The position numbers and the translations under genes were made by a program. Of a DNA stretch of 64,000 bases, positions 27,460 to 35,879 are shown piece by piece (position 1 is the stretch's first letter; every line of letters starts with the position of its first letter). This stretch comes from Microbacterium gubbeenense DSM 15944 (lineage in GTDB: Bacteria > Actinomycetota > Actinomycetes > Actinomycetales > Microbacteriaceae), in the NCBI RefSeq assembly GCF_000422745.1, contig NZ_AUGQ01000002.1:62001-126000 (forward strand), written 5' to 3'. The notes beneath the pieces were generated by a model. It did not search any database, was not told where the DNA came from, and saw only the letters and a program-made list of their open reading frames with translations.

Positions 27460-28830
27460 TCAGCGACGGTACTTGGCCGCGGGGTGGTCGTCGCGCACGC
27501 GGCGCTGGCCCGCGCCGTACAACCGCTCGCGAGCGGTCGTCGACTCGTCGTAGTCCGTCCAATAGCGGCCGCGCGCCTGGAGCTCGGGCACCACGAACTC
27601 GATGAAGTCCTCGAACGTTCCCGGCGTCACCGCATAGGCGATGTTGAAGCCGTCGATGTCGGCTTCGTCCGCCCACCGCTCGAGCTCATCGGAAACCGTC
27701 TGCGGCCCGCCGACGATGACGGGCCCCATCGCGCCGATCCCGACGAACTTCGCGACCTCATCGGCCGTCCAGGTGCGGGACGGATCCGCCTTCGAGAAGA
27801 TCTCGAGGGCAAATCTCGCGGAGTCGGTGTCGACGTACTCGAGCGGCTCGTGCGGGTCGAGCTGCGAGAGGTCGATCCCCGTGATCCCGGCGTAGAAGGC
27901 GAGCGCTCCCTCGTAGTCGGTCCACGTGAGCATCTCCTCGTACTTCTCCTGCGCCTCCGCGTCGGTGGCCGCCGTGACGATGCAGACCTCCGTGCACACC
28001 TTCACGCTGCGCGGGTCGCGGCCCGCCTCCGACGCGACGCGCCTGATGTCGTCGACGTAGCCTCGCAGGATCTCGGGTGTCGGGGCGACGGTGAACACCG
28101 ACTCCGCGTTCCTGGCGGCGAACGCGCGCCCCTTCGTCGACGTCCCCGCCTGCCAGATCACCGGTGTGCGCTGCGGCGACGGCTCCGCCAGATGGATACC
28201 GGGAACGGAGAAGTACGTCCCCGTGTGCTCGATGGGATGGACCTTGGCGGGATCAGCGTAGATCTGGTTCTCCCGGTCCTCGACGACCGCGTCGTCCTCC
28301 CAGGATCCTTCCCAGAGCTTGTAACAGACGTCGACGACCTCCTGAGCGAGGTCGTACCGTTCGTCGTGAGACATCTGCCGGTCCATGCCGAGGTTTCGCG
28401 CCGCACCGTCGAGGTAGCTCGTCACGATGTTCCACGCGATGCGCCCCTTCGTGAGGTGGTCGAGCGTCGAGAAACGACGCGCCAGCGCATAGGGCTGCTC
28501 GTACGTCGCGGACACGGTGATGCCGAAGGCGAGCTTCGTCGTCGCGGCCGCCATCGCGGAGACCGGAATCACCGGATCATGCACGGGCACCTGCATTGCC
28601 CGACGGATCGACGCGTCGGCCGACCCTTGATACGTGTCGTACACACCCAGCACGTCCGCGATGAAGAGGCCGTCGAACTTCGCGTCCTCGAGCAGCTTCG
28701 CGAGATCGACCCAGTAGTCGAGGTCCTTGTACCGCGTCGATTGGTCGCCCGGTCTCGCCCACAGGCCCGGCGACTGGTGCATGATGCAGCTCGTGTCGAA
28801 AGCGTGGAACTGAATACGGCGCGACGTCAT
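27460..28830 (-). CDS. NtaA/SnaA/DszA-family FMN-dependent monooxygenase
   Basis: 456 residues, bacterial luciferase-like (TIM barrel) fold that uses reduced FMN from a separate reductase. Seen: FHAFDTSCIMHQSPGLW at the N-terminus, TLDHLTKGRIAWNIVTSYLDGAARNLG, VIWQAGTSTKGRAFAARNAESVF, and MGPVIVGGPQTVSDELERW near the C-terminus, all typical of the DszA/NtaA group acting on sulfones, nitrilotriacetate or similar chelators. Substrate unknown. ATG 28830 follows GAGAGGA. It lies downstream of the siderophore operon, with TACGGT at 28861-28866 as a possible separate promoter. Confidence 0.88.
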   Translation of the reverse strand: MTSRRIQFHAFDTSCIMHQSPGLWARPGDQSTRYKDLDYWVDLAKLLEDAKFDGLFIADVLGVYDTYQGSADASIRRAMQVPVHDPVIPVSAMAAATTKLAFGITVSATYEQPYALARRFSTLDHLTKGRIAWNIVTSYLDGAARNLGMDRQMSHDERYDLAQEVVDVCYKLWEGSWEDDAVVEDRENQIYADPAKVHPIEHTGTYFSVPGIHLAEPSPQRTPVIWQAGTSTKGRAFAARNAESVFTVAPTPEILRGYVDDIRRVASEAGRDPRSVKVCTEVCIVTAATDAEAQEKYEEMLTWTDYEGALAFYAGITGIDLSQLDPHEPLEYVDTDSARFALEIFSKADPSRTWTADEVAKFVGIGAMGPVIVGGPQTVSDELERWADEADIDGFNIAYAVTPGTFEDFIEFVVPELQARGRYWTDYDESTTARERLYGAGQRRVRDDHPAAKYRR

Positions 28831-28919
28831 CGTTGTCCTCTCGTAGGGCGGTGCGTCGTCACCGTAGCCGCTGAGCGATCTGCCGCCCTGGCCCGTCCGT
28901 CACATGCCGAAACATTCGC

Positions 28920-29987
28920 TCACCGTCGACGCAGGATCTCGCGCAGGTCGGGCCGAGGAGGGGCGAACACCTCCGAGCGCAGGAGCTCCGGCATCACCTC
29001 GCCCGTGAACAGCTCGACGGCCTCCCAGGATCCGTACGGCAACGCGATGATGCCGTCGGCGGCACCCGCGCGGATCCGGCCGAGGATCTGCTGCGACGCA
29101 TCGGCGGGCGTGCCGACGATCGTCCAGTGACGGGCGCCTCCGCCACCGCCCGCCGCCTCGAAGCGTTCCCATGCCCGGTCGCGGGTCGCGCCCAGGCAGA
29201 GCACGACGCCGGGGAGCACTCGCGGGGTCGCGCGCTCGCCGGCGAGTGCCGCGAGGCCTCGCCGGAGCTCCTCCCCCGCGGACGCGCTCTCCGTCATCGC
29301 GAAGACGGCGTCCGCATGGCGCGCGGCGAGGGTGAGCGAGGCCGGGGATCCGCCGGCGTGCAGCAGCGGCAGCGGTTCGTCGCGGACGGCGGGCACCGTG
29401 AGCGGGCCCCGAACGTCGAACCGTTCGGTCCGCTCGATCTCGGCGATCAGCGACGCGTCCGCGTACGCGCCCTCCCGATCCGCGAGCACCGCCCGCGCCG
29501 GATAGCTGGCGTGCAGCCGCCGCACGGTCTCGATGACCTCGCGGGCGCGCCCGTAACGTTCGTCGGCCGACGGCTGCTCGCCCGACATGTTCCGGCTGCC
29601 GCCGAGGGAGGTCACCGCGTTCCAGCCCGCCCTGCCGGCCGAGAGCTGATCGAGGGTCTGCAGCTCGCGGGCGACGAGATACGGCTCGGCGAACGTGGTC
29701 GAGTATGTCGGCACGAGTCCGATCCGGCGCGTCTCGCGCGCGATCGCCGACATCAGGACGAGCGGATCGGGGCCGGTCTGTCCCGGCCATTCGGTGAGCA
29801 CGGACGCATCGAGCTCGAGGGAGTCGGGCTTGAACGCGAAGTGCACGCCCGCGCTGTCGGCGAGGCGCGCGGCGTCCACGAGCGCTTCGCCCGACGCGAG
29901 GTCCTCGATGCGGCTGCCGATCTCGCGCCAGGCCCCGCCCCGCCACCACGTCGGCGAGAGCGAGAGCCCGACCACCGCCGTGGTCAT
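28920..29987 (-). CDS. Luciferase-like (LLM) flavin-dependent monooxygenase coupled to siderophore ABC genes
   Basis: 355 residues, LLM fold of the NtaA/SnaA/DszA group. Seen: LVDAARLADSAGVHFAFKPDSL, VPTYSTTFAEPYLVARELQTLDQLSAGRAGWNAVTS, and LLHAGGSPASLTLAARHADAVFAM. ATG 29987 overlaps the stop of the siderophore ATPase gene as ATGA, so it is made with the transporter. This suggests the substrate arrives through the importer: oxidation of a siderophore, its breakdown product or a sulfonated/chelating ligand. It needs FMNH2, perhaps from the reductase at 35238. Confidence 0.88.
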   Translation of the reverse strand: MTTAVVGLSLSPTWWRGGAWREIGSRIEDLASGEALVDAARLADSAGVHFAFKPDSLELDASVLTEWPGQTGPDPLVLMSAIARETRRIGLVPTYSTTFAEPYLVARELQTLDQLSAGRAGWNAVTSLGGSRNMSGEQPSADERYGRAREVIETVRRLHASYPARAVLADREGAYADASLIAEIERTERFDVRGPLTVPAVRDEPLPLLHAGGSPASLTLAARHADAVFAMTESASAGEELRRGLAALAGERATPRVLPGVVLCLGATRDRAWERFEAAGGGGGARHWTIVGTPADASQQILGRIRAGAADGIIALPYGSWEAVELFTGEVMPELLRSEVFAPPRPDLREILRRR

Positions 29988-30775
29988 GTGCGCGCCCGGC
30001 TCGCGATCGGCACCACGAGCGGCGTGCCGAACACCGGGTCGTCGATCACCCGGGCCTCGAGCGCGAACACGTCGGAGAGCAGCTCCTCCGTGAGGATCTC
30101 GCCCGGGCTGCCGTGCGACGCAACCTCGCCGTCCTTCATCACGATGAGGTGGTCGGCGAAACGCGCCGCCTGATTCAGGTCGTGCAGCACGACGACGAGG
30201 GTTCGCCCCTCCTCGCGGTTCAGGCGCCGGACGAGATCGAGGATGTCGAGCTGGTGCGCGACGTCGAGGAACGTGGTGGGCTCGTCCAGGAGCATCACGG
30301 GGGCGTCCTGGGCCAGCAGCATCGCCACCCACACCCGCTGGCGCTGGCCGCCGGAGAGCTCCTCCACGCTCCGGCCCGAGAGCTCCGCGATGTGCGTCGC
30401 AGACATCGCGCGGTCGACGGCCCGTTGGTCATCGGCGGACCACTGCTGCAGCATCCTCTGGTGGGGGAAACGACCGCGGGCCACAAGATCTCCCACGGTG
30501 ATGCCCGCCGGCGCCTGGGAGCTCTGCGGCAGCAGCGCGAGGCGGCGGGCGAACTGCTTGCCGTGCATGCGGCGCACGTCGGCGCCATCGAGGAGCACGG
30601 TGCCCTCCCGCGGCGTGATCAGTCGCGAGAGCGCGCGCAGCAGCGTCGACTTCCCGCACCCGTTGGGGCCGACGATGACCGTGACCCGGCCGTCGGGGAT
30701 CCGCACGTCGAGGCCGCGCGAGATCGTGCGGGCATCGTAGGAGAGCGTGAGGTTCTGTGCTTCGAGGGCGGTCAT
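29984..30775 (-). CDS. Iron-siderophore ABC transporter, ATP-binding protein
   Basis: 263 residues, FepC/FecE type. Walker A VGPNGCGKSTLLRAL, LLPQSSQAPAGITV around the Q-loop, signature LSGGQRQRV, Walker B VMLLDEPTTFLD and switch His in VVVLHDLNQAARFADH. ATG 30775 overlaps the permease stop (ATGA), and its own stop overlaps the monooxygenase start. Energises import through the two permeases just upstream. Confidence 0.95.
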   Translation of the reverse strand: MTALEAQNLTLSYDARTISRGLDVRIPDGRVTVIVGPNGCGKSTLLRALSRLITPREGTVLLDGADVRRMHGKQFARRLALLPQSSQAPAGITVGDLVARGRFPHQRMLQQWSADDQRAVDRAMSATHIAELSGRSVEELSGGQRQRVWVAMLLAQDAPVMLLDEPTTFLDVAHQLDILDLVRRLNREEGRTLVVVLHDLNQAARFADHLIVMKDGEVASHGSPGEILTEELLSDVFALEARVIDDPVFGTPLVVPIASRART

Positions 30776-31821
30776 ACGCGCACCCGATCCTTCCTGGTGA
30801 GCAGCCAGATCAGATAGCAGCCGCCGATGATGCCCGTGACGCGGCCTATCGGTACGTTGGCGTCGATCGGCAGCAGTTGCGACACGATGTCGGACACGAC
30901 GAGCAGGCACGCCCCCATCGCCGCCGCGCCGACGACTGGCAGGCTCTGGGATCCCGTGAGGCGCCTCACGAGCTGGGGCGCGGCGAGGGCGACGAACGCG
31001 ATCGGCCCGCACGCCGCGGTGGCAGCGGCCGCCAGCAGCACGGCGGCGAAGATGAGGCTCACGCGCGTGCGCTCGGTGCGCACGCCGAGCTGGCGGGCGA
31101 TGTCGTCGCCCATCTCCATCAGGCTCGCGCGCCGCGCGAGCACCGCGATGAGCGGAACCAGCAACGCGCACGCGGCGCCCGCCGTGACAACGTGCACCCA
31201 TCCCCTCAAGTAGAGCGAGCCCGCGAGCCAGACGTTCGCCTGGATCGCCTGGTCGAGCCCGCCATAGGCGAGCAGGAACTCGTTGACGGCCTGCAGGATC
31301 GCCCCCACGCCGATCCCGGTGAGGATGAGCTGGTACCCGCCGCTCACGCGACCGCGCACGGAGAGCAGATAGACCACGAGCGCCGTCAGGACGCCGCCCG
31401 CAAGAGCGCCGATCGCGATCCGCACCCCGCCGGCGTCGTACAGCACGATCTGCATGATCGCACCGGTCGCGGCCCCGGTCGTGAAGCCGATGATCTCGGG
31501 GCTGCCGAGCGCGTTTCGCGAGACGGATTGGAAGACCGCGCCCGAGACGCCGAGCGCGGCGCCTGCGAGGATCGCGGTGAGCATGCGCGGCAGGCGCACG
31601 GTCTGTACGACCTTCACGGCGGCATCCTCGCCCGTTCCCCCGAGCGCACGCAGCACCTCGCCCGGGGTGAGCGCCAGCGTGCCCGTCGCCATCGCCACGA
31701 CGGCGGCGGCGAGCGCGACGAGGATCAGTACCGCGGTCACGACCACCGCGCGGGGATGGATCACGAGGGCGATGCGCCCGATCCGGATCAGGCGTCCGGT
31801 GGGCGGGCGAAGGGCGGTCAT
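30772..31821 (-). CDS. Iron-siderophore ABC transporter permease (FecCD family, second subunit)
   Basis: 349 residues, nine or ten membrane helices. FecCD hallmarks: VRLPRMLTAILAGAALGVSGAVFQSVSRNALGSPEIIGF and the coupling segment GPIAFVALAAPQLVRRL. ATG 31821 overlaps the stop of the first permease gene (ATGA). A long open frame continues upstream of this start through neighbouring genes but does not code. Confidence 0.93.
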   Translation of the reverse strand: MTALRPPTGRLIRIGRIALVIHPRAVVVTAVLILVALAAAVVAMATGTLALTPGEVLRALGGTGEDAAVKVVQTVRLPRMLTAILAGAALGVSGAVFQSVSRNALGSPEIIGFTTGAATGAIMQIVLYDAGGVRIAIGALAGGVLTALVVYLLSVRGRVSGGYQLILTGIGVGAILQAVNEFLLAYGGLDQAIQANVWLAGSLYLRGWVHVVTAGAACALLVPLIAVLARRASLMEMGDDIARQLGVRTERTRVSLIFAAVLLAAAATAACGPIAFVALAAPQLVRRLTGSQSLPVVGAAAMGACLLVVSDIVSQLLPIDANVPIGRVTGIIGGCYLIWLLTRKDRVRV

Positions 31822-32852
31822 AGGGCGTGGATCTTCCTGCTGCGCACGATCCATACGAAGAACGGGCCCCCGATGATCGCGATCATGATGCCGACGCCGA
31901 TCTCGTGACTGGGTGAGACGACCCGCCCCAGCGTGTCGGCGACGAGGATGAGCAGCGCGCCGATCAGGGCGGAGTACGGCAGCACCCAGCGATGACTCAC
32001 CCCCACGATCAGGCGGGCGAGGTGCGGGGCGGCGAGCCCCAGGAAGACGATCGGCCCCGCCGCCGCGGTGGCCGCCCCCGAGAGCAGCACGACCGCGATC
32101 CCGGCGGTGGCCCACACCCGCGCGGGATTCGCGCCGAGTGCCTTCGCGGCGTCCTCGCCGAGCACGGCCGAGTCGAGCACCCGCGCGAGGCTCGAAGCGA
32201 CGAGGATGCCGACGACGCCGAGGATCGCGACGGCGCCGAGCACGGCGTAGTCGCGGCCGGACAGCGAGCCGATCATCCACGCGCGGTAACGGTCGTAGAC
32301 GTCGCTCGTGGCGTTCAGCAGCACGGTCTGCGACAGCGCCAGGAGCACCGCCGTGACCGCCGACCCCGCGAGCACGAGACGCACCGGGTTCGTGCCGCGC
32401 CGGGCGCCGCCGAGCAGGAAGACGACGGCGCCCGCGACCGCGGCACCGATCAGCCCGAGCCACATGTACCCCTGCACATCCGTGATCCCGAAGAACGCGA
32501 TGCCGCACGCGATCGCGCACGCGGCACCGCCGTTGACCCCGAGGATGCCCGGCTCGGCGAGCGGATTGCGCGTGAGCGCCTGCATGACCGCGCCCGCGAG
32601 CCCGAGGCAGGCGCCGACGAGCACGGCGAGGATCGTGCGCGGGACGCGCTGCACCTGCGCGAGCAGGTGCGCCGTGCTGCCGGGGTCGTACGCGACGAAC
32701 GACTCCCACGTGTCGCGGACCGGGATGGTGACGACGCCGACGCCGACGCTCACGAAGCCCACCCCGACGATCGCCGCGACCATGATCGCGGCCCCCACCG
32801 CACGACGACCGCCGCGCCCCGTGCGGGGCGCGGCGGTCGCGACGTTCGTCAC
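31818..32852 (-). CDS. Iron-siderophore ABC transporter permease (FecCD family, first subunit)
   Basis: 344 residues, about nine membrane helices. Seen: VPRTILAVLVGACLGLAGAVMQALTRNPLAEPGILGVNGG and GPIVFLGLAAPHLARLIVG, the FecCD core and coupling helix. Start GTG 32852 is six bases after the binding-protein stop, with GGAG inside the end of that gene. Forms a heterodimer with the product of the next gene. Confidence 0.94.
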   Translation of the reverse strand: MTNVATAAPRTGRGGRRAVGAAIMVAAIVGVGFVSVGVGVVTIPVRDTWESFVAYDPGSTAHLLAQVQRVPRTILAVLVGACLGLAGAVMQALTRNPLAEPGILGVNGGAACAIACGIAFFGITDVQGYMWLGLIGAAVAGAVVFLLGGARRGTNPVRLVLAGSAVTAVLLALSQTVLLNATSDVYDRYRAWMIGSLSGRDYAVLGAVAILGVVGILVASSLARVLDSAVLGEDAAKALGANPARVWATAGIAVVLLSGAATAAAGPIVFLGLAAPHLARLIVGVSHRWVLPYSALIGALLILVADTLGRVVSPSHEIGVGIMIAIIGGPFFVWIVRSRKIHAL

Positions 32853-32858
32853 TTCTCG

Positions 32859-33878
32859 CTACTCCGCGAAGACGTCCGCGATGTGCTCGACGATCTCGGT
32901 GGCGCTGAACTTGTCGACGCGGAACGAGTTCGCGCCGAGGCCGTACACCTGGCCGTTCGCGACGGACGGAACGTTCGCGAGCACCTCGTCGGATCCGAAG
33001 CCCTCCTCGGCCGCCTGGTCGTCGGCCGACAGGACGAACGTCGTGTCGGCCGTGAGCTCGGTGAGGTGCTCGTAGTCGGCGAAGACGAAGTCGGCGCGGG
33101 GCTCGGGCTGCGTGTGCCAGTCGGCGTCGGGCTCCTCGATCGTGAAGCCGAGCGCCTGCAGGATCGAGCCGTGCGGGCCGTCGGCGTGGCCGATCGGGTT
33201 CGAGCCGCCCGGGCCGTTGTACGAGACGATATTCGCCTCGCCCTCCGGAACGGTGATCTTCTCGGCGGTCTCGGTGACGAGCGCGTCGAACTCGTCGATC
33301 GCCGACTGCGCCTCGGTCTCGAGACCGGTCGCCTCGCCGAGCTCGAGCGCGAGCTCCTCCCAGGTGCCCTCGCCGTAGTCGATGACGATGGTCGGGGCGA
33401 TGTCCTGCAGGTCGGCGACGGCGTCGGCCATCGCGTCCTGGCCCGTCATCGCGACGACGATGAGGTCGGGCGCCGCAGCGATCGCGGCCTCGATGTCGGG
33501 GGCTCCGGCCGGCCACGCCTTCTCGACGCCCGCGGCATCGGCCGCGTCGGCCCACTGCGGGAAGAAATCGCCGTTCGCGTCGGTCGCCGTCACGGTCACC
33601 GGCGCGTCGATCGCCAGGAGCGTGCCGGTGGTGCTCACCGTCGTCGACAGGATGTTCTCGGGCTGCTCCGCGATCTCGGTCGTCGTGCCGTCGGCGTTCT
33701 CGAAGGTGCGGGGCCAGTCGCCCGAGCTGTCTGAGCCCGACTCCTCCGCGGGCGCGTCGCTCGCGGACGCGTCCGGTTCGTCGGATGCGCCGCAGCCGGC
33801 GAGCGCGAGCGCACCGGCGCTGAGGACGGCCGCGGCGAGCAGGGTGCGACGGGATCGGTGAGCGCGGGGCAGAGTCAT
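32859..33878 (-). CDS. Iron-siderophore ABC transporter, substrate-binding lipoprotein (FepB-like)
   Basis: 339 residues. Signal peptide with twin Arg-like stretch RSRRTLLAAAVLSAGALALAGCGAS and lipobox Cys near residue 30; then the two-lobed class III binding fold (ILSTTVSTTGTLLAIDAPVTVTATD, AAPDLIVVAM, YNGPGGSNPIG). It most resembles binding proteins for catecholate siderophores of the FepB group. ATG 33878 follows GAAAGG. First gene of the import operon, downstream of the iron box at 33908. Confidence 0.93.
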   Translation of the reverse strand: MTLPRAHRSRRTLLAAAVLSAGALALAGCGASDEPDASASDAPAEESGSDSSGDWPRTFENADGTTTEIAEQPENILSTTVSTTGTLLAIDAPVTVTATDANGDFFPQWADAADAAGVEKAWPAGAPDIEAAIAAAPDLIVVAMTGQDAMADAVADLQDIAPTIVIDYGEGTWEELALELGEATGLETEAQSAIDEFDALVTETAEKITVPEGEANIVSYNGPGGSNPIGHADGPHGSILQALGFTIEEPDADWHTQPEPRADFVFADYEHLTELTADTTFVLSADDQAAEEGFGSDEVLANVPSVANGQVYGLGANSFRVDKFSATEIVEHIADVFAE

Positions 33879-33907
33879 GGTGGCCTTTCGGAGCACGTAC
33901 GATGGGA

Positions 33908-33926
33908 CGAGGTAAGCCTACCCTCA
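33908..33926. promoter_or_regulatory. IdeR/DtxR iron box between importer and esterase
   Basis: On the minus strand TGAGGGTAGGCTTACCTCG matches the actinobacterial iron-box consensus TTAGGTTAGGCTAACCTAA at 14 of 19 positions by hand. TAGGCT inside it can serve as the -10 of the importer operon, and TAAGCC/TACCCT as that of the divergent esterase. Both units should be repressed by IdeR/DtxR when iron is plentiful. Confidence 0.85.
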
Positions 33927-33951
33927 CTTCATCGACCGGGAGAACCACGAC

Positions 33952-35229
33952 GTGATCGACGCCGCCTTCGCCGCGCGCCCCGATTCCGCGGACCGACGCG
34001 CACTGACGACGCCGCCGCACACCCCGCGCCGGGTCGGCGTGGAGCGCGGCTCGTCTCCCGCCGTCGAGGCCGTCCGCGATGACCCCTCGTCCGCCGAGGA
34101 GTTCTGGGAGCGCATCGTCCGCGACGGAACGCCGCTCGTGGAGGGCACGGGATCCGTGCGGGAGTACACGTGGGCCCATCGCGGCGAGGCGGAACGCGTC
34201 GCGCTCGTGGCCGGCAAGCTCACGGACGACACGACGATGGACGACGTGATGTTCGAGCGCCTTCCGGGAACCGACCTGTTCGCGCTCACGCTGCGGATCC
34301 GCTCGGATTGGCGCGGGACCTACGCGCTCGCGGTCGACGACGGCTCGCCCGCGGAGCCGTCCCCCGCGCTCGCCGAGCGGCGCGCGCGGGCGCTCGGCGT
34401 CACGGACCCCGCGCGCCACGACCGCGTGACCGCCTGGTACGAGCTCGTGATCCGTTCTCGGCCCGACCCGCTCGCGCGCGAACAGTTCCGCGGGGCGTCC
34501 GTCGCATCCGGCCCCGACGCGCCGCCGCTCCCGGAGCGCGCCTCCTCCGACGAGGCCTGCCACATCTTTCCCGCCCGGATCCCGTCGGCCTCCGGCGGCG
34601 TCCGGGAAGCCGTGTGGTACCTCCCGCACGGCATCGCGCGCGCCGGGGGCGTGATCGTCATGCTCGACGGCGACCGGCGTCTCGCCGATGGCGAGGCCGA
34701 GTTCGCGGCCTGGGCCCGCGCGCATCTGGCCGCGGACACGGCCGTGCTGCTCCTCGGTCACGGATCCCTCGCCGAGCGCGACGCGGACCTGACCTGCAAC
34801 CCGGCGCTCGTGGACGACCTCCGTGCGCTGCTCGCCGATGCGCCCATCGAGATCCCGGCGCATCCGGAGCGCACGGCGATCCAGGGATCCTCGCTCGGCG
34901 GCCTCTCCGCGCTCTACGCGCAGTGCGTCGCCCCCGAGGTCTTCGGCACCTCGATCTGCCAGTCGCCGTCGTTCTGGTGGCCGAACGCGAAGAGCGGGCA
35001 CGATCCGGAGTGGCTCACGACGGCACTGGCGTCGTCCGCGGCGCGGCTGCGGAACGTGCATCTCTCGGTCGGAAGCGACGAATGGGTGCTCCTCGATCCC
35101 GTCCGGCGCATGCGGGATGTCGTGCGCACGCGCGCGGACCGCCTGGACTACGAGGAGTTCGCAGGCGGTCACGACGTGCCGTGCTGGGAGGCGTCCCTTC
35201 CCCGGGTGCTGCGCGCGTTCGGGGTCTGA
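33952..35229 (+). CDS. Enterochelin esterase-like (Fes family) alpha/beta hydrolase
   Basis: 425 residues. An N-terminal Fes-type domain (residues about 40-200, EFWERIVRDGTPLVEGTG and FALTLRIRSDWRGTYAL) is followed by an esterase domain with nucleophile in TAIQGSSLGGLSALY, and catalytic Asp/His region ending FAGGHDVPCWEASLPRVL. Cytoplasmic; would hydrolyse an imported ferric siderophore to release iron. Start GTG 33952 follows GGGAG. Divergent from the importer across an iron box. Convergent with the FMN reductase gene, eight bases apart. Confidence 0.9.
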   Translation: MIDAAFAARPDSADRRALTTPPHTPRRVGVERGSSPAVEAVRDDPSSAEEFWERIVRDGTPLVEGTGSVREYTWAHRGEAERVALVAGKLTDDTTMDDVMFERLPGTDLFALTLRIRSDWRGTYALAVDDGSPAEPSPALAERRARALGVTDPARHDRVTAWYELVIRSRPDPLAREQFRGASVASGPDAPPLPERASSDEACHIFPARIPSASGGVREAVWYLPHGIARAGGVIVMLDGDRRLADGEAEFAAWARAHLAADTAVLLLGHGSLAERDADLTCNPALVDDLRALLADAPIEIPAHPERTAIQGSSLGGLSALYAQCVAPEVFGTSICQSPSFWWPNAKSGHDPEWLTTALASSAARLRNVHLSVGSDEWVLLDPVRRMRDVVRTRADRLDYEEFAGGHDVPCWEASLPRVLRAFGV

Positions 35230-35237
35230 GCCGGGCC

Positions 35238-35879
35238 TCAGCCGCGCTGCGGGAGATCCGTCAAGAGGTCCTCGAAGGATCCGCCGCCGAGGTAGGCCGC
35301 GGGGTCGTACGGGTCGGGCCGCTCGGTCGGCGCGGATCGCGTCAGGCGATCGGCCAGCTCGCGCGCGGCGCGATCGATGCGCTTCGCGAGCGGCGCGACC
35401 TGGTCGGCCTCCGCGCCCCAGTCGGAGCTGGCCGCGAACACGCCGGTCGAGATCGGCTCGGCATGCAGATACGTGAACAGCGGGCGCATCGCGTAGTCGA
35501 TCGCGAGCGAGTGGCGCGCCGTGCCCGCCGTCGCCCCGAGCAGCACGGGCGTGCCGTCGAGCGCATCGCGGTCGAGCGCGTCGAGCCAGCTCTTGAACAG
35601 GCCCGAGTAGCTCGTCGAGAAGATCGGCGTGACGGCGATCAGCGCGTCGGCGCCCGTCACATACGCGTTGACGTCGGCGAGCGCCTTCGGGGCGAAGCCC
35701 GTCAGGAGGTTGTTCGTGATGTCGTGGGCGACGTCGCGCAGCTCGAACACACGCGCCTCCCGCTCCTCGCCGCGCGCGTCGAGCTCGGTGAACACCGCCT
35801 GCACGATCCTGTCGGCGAGCATGCGCGTCGACGACGGGTCGGATAGCCCCGCGGAGACGACCGCGATCTTCCTGGTCAT
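35238..35879 (-). CDS. NADPH-dependent FMN reductase, partner of the adjacent LLM monooxygenase (CE1759 type)
   Basis: 213 residues, flavodoxin-like fold. Seen: VVSAGLSDPSSTRMLADRI (FMN phosphate region), ALIAVTPIFSTSYSGLFKSWLDAL, and LLGATAGTARHSLAIDYAMRPLFTYLHAE. Supplies FMNH2 to the luciferase-like enzyme whose stop codon overlaps this start (ATGA), the arrangement of the CE1758/CE1759 family pair. It may also reduce flavin for the other two monooxygenases nearby or act as a ferric reductase. Confidence 0.9.
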   Translation of the reverse strand: MTRKIAVVSAGLSDPSSTRMLADRIVQAVFTELDARGEEREARVFELRDVAHDITNNLLTGFAPKALADVNAYVTGADALIAVTPIFSTSYSGLFKSWLDALDRDALDGTPVLLGATAGTARHSLAIDYAMRPLFTYLHAEPISTGVFAASSDWGAEADQVAPLAKRIDRAARELADRLTRSAPTERPDPYDPAAYLGGGSFEDLLTDLPQRG

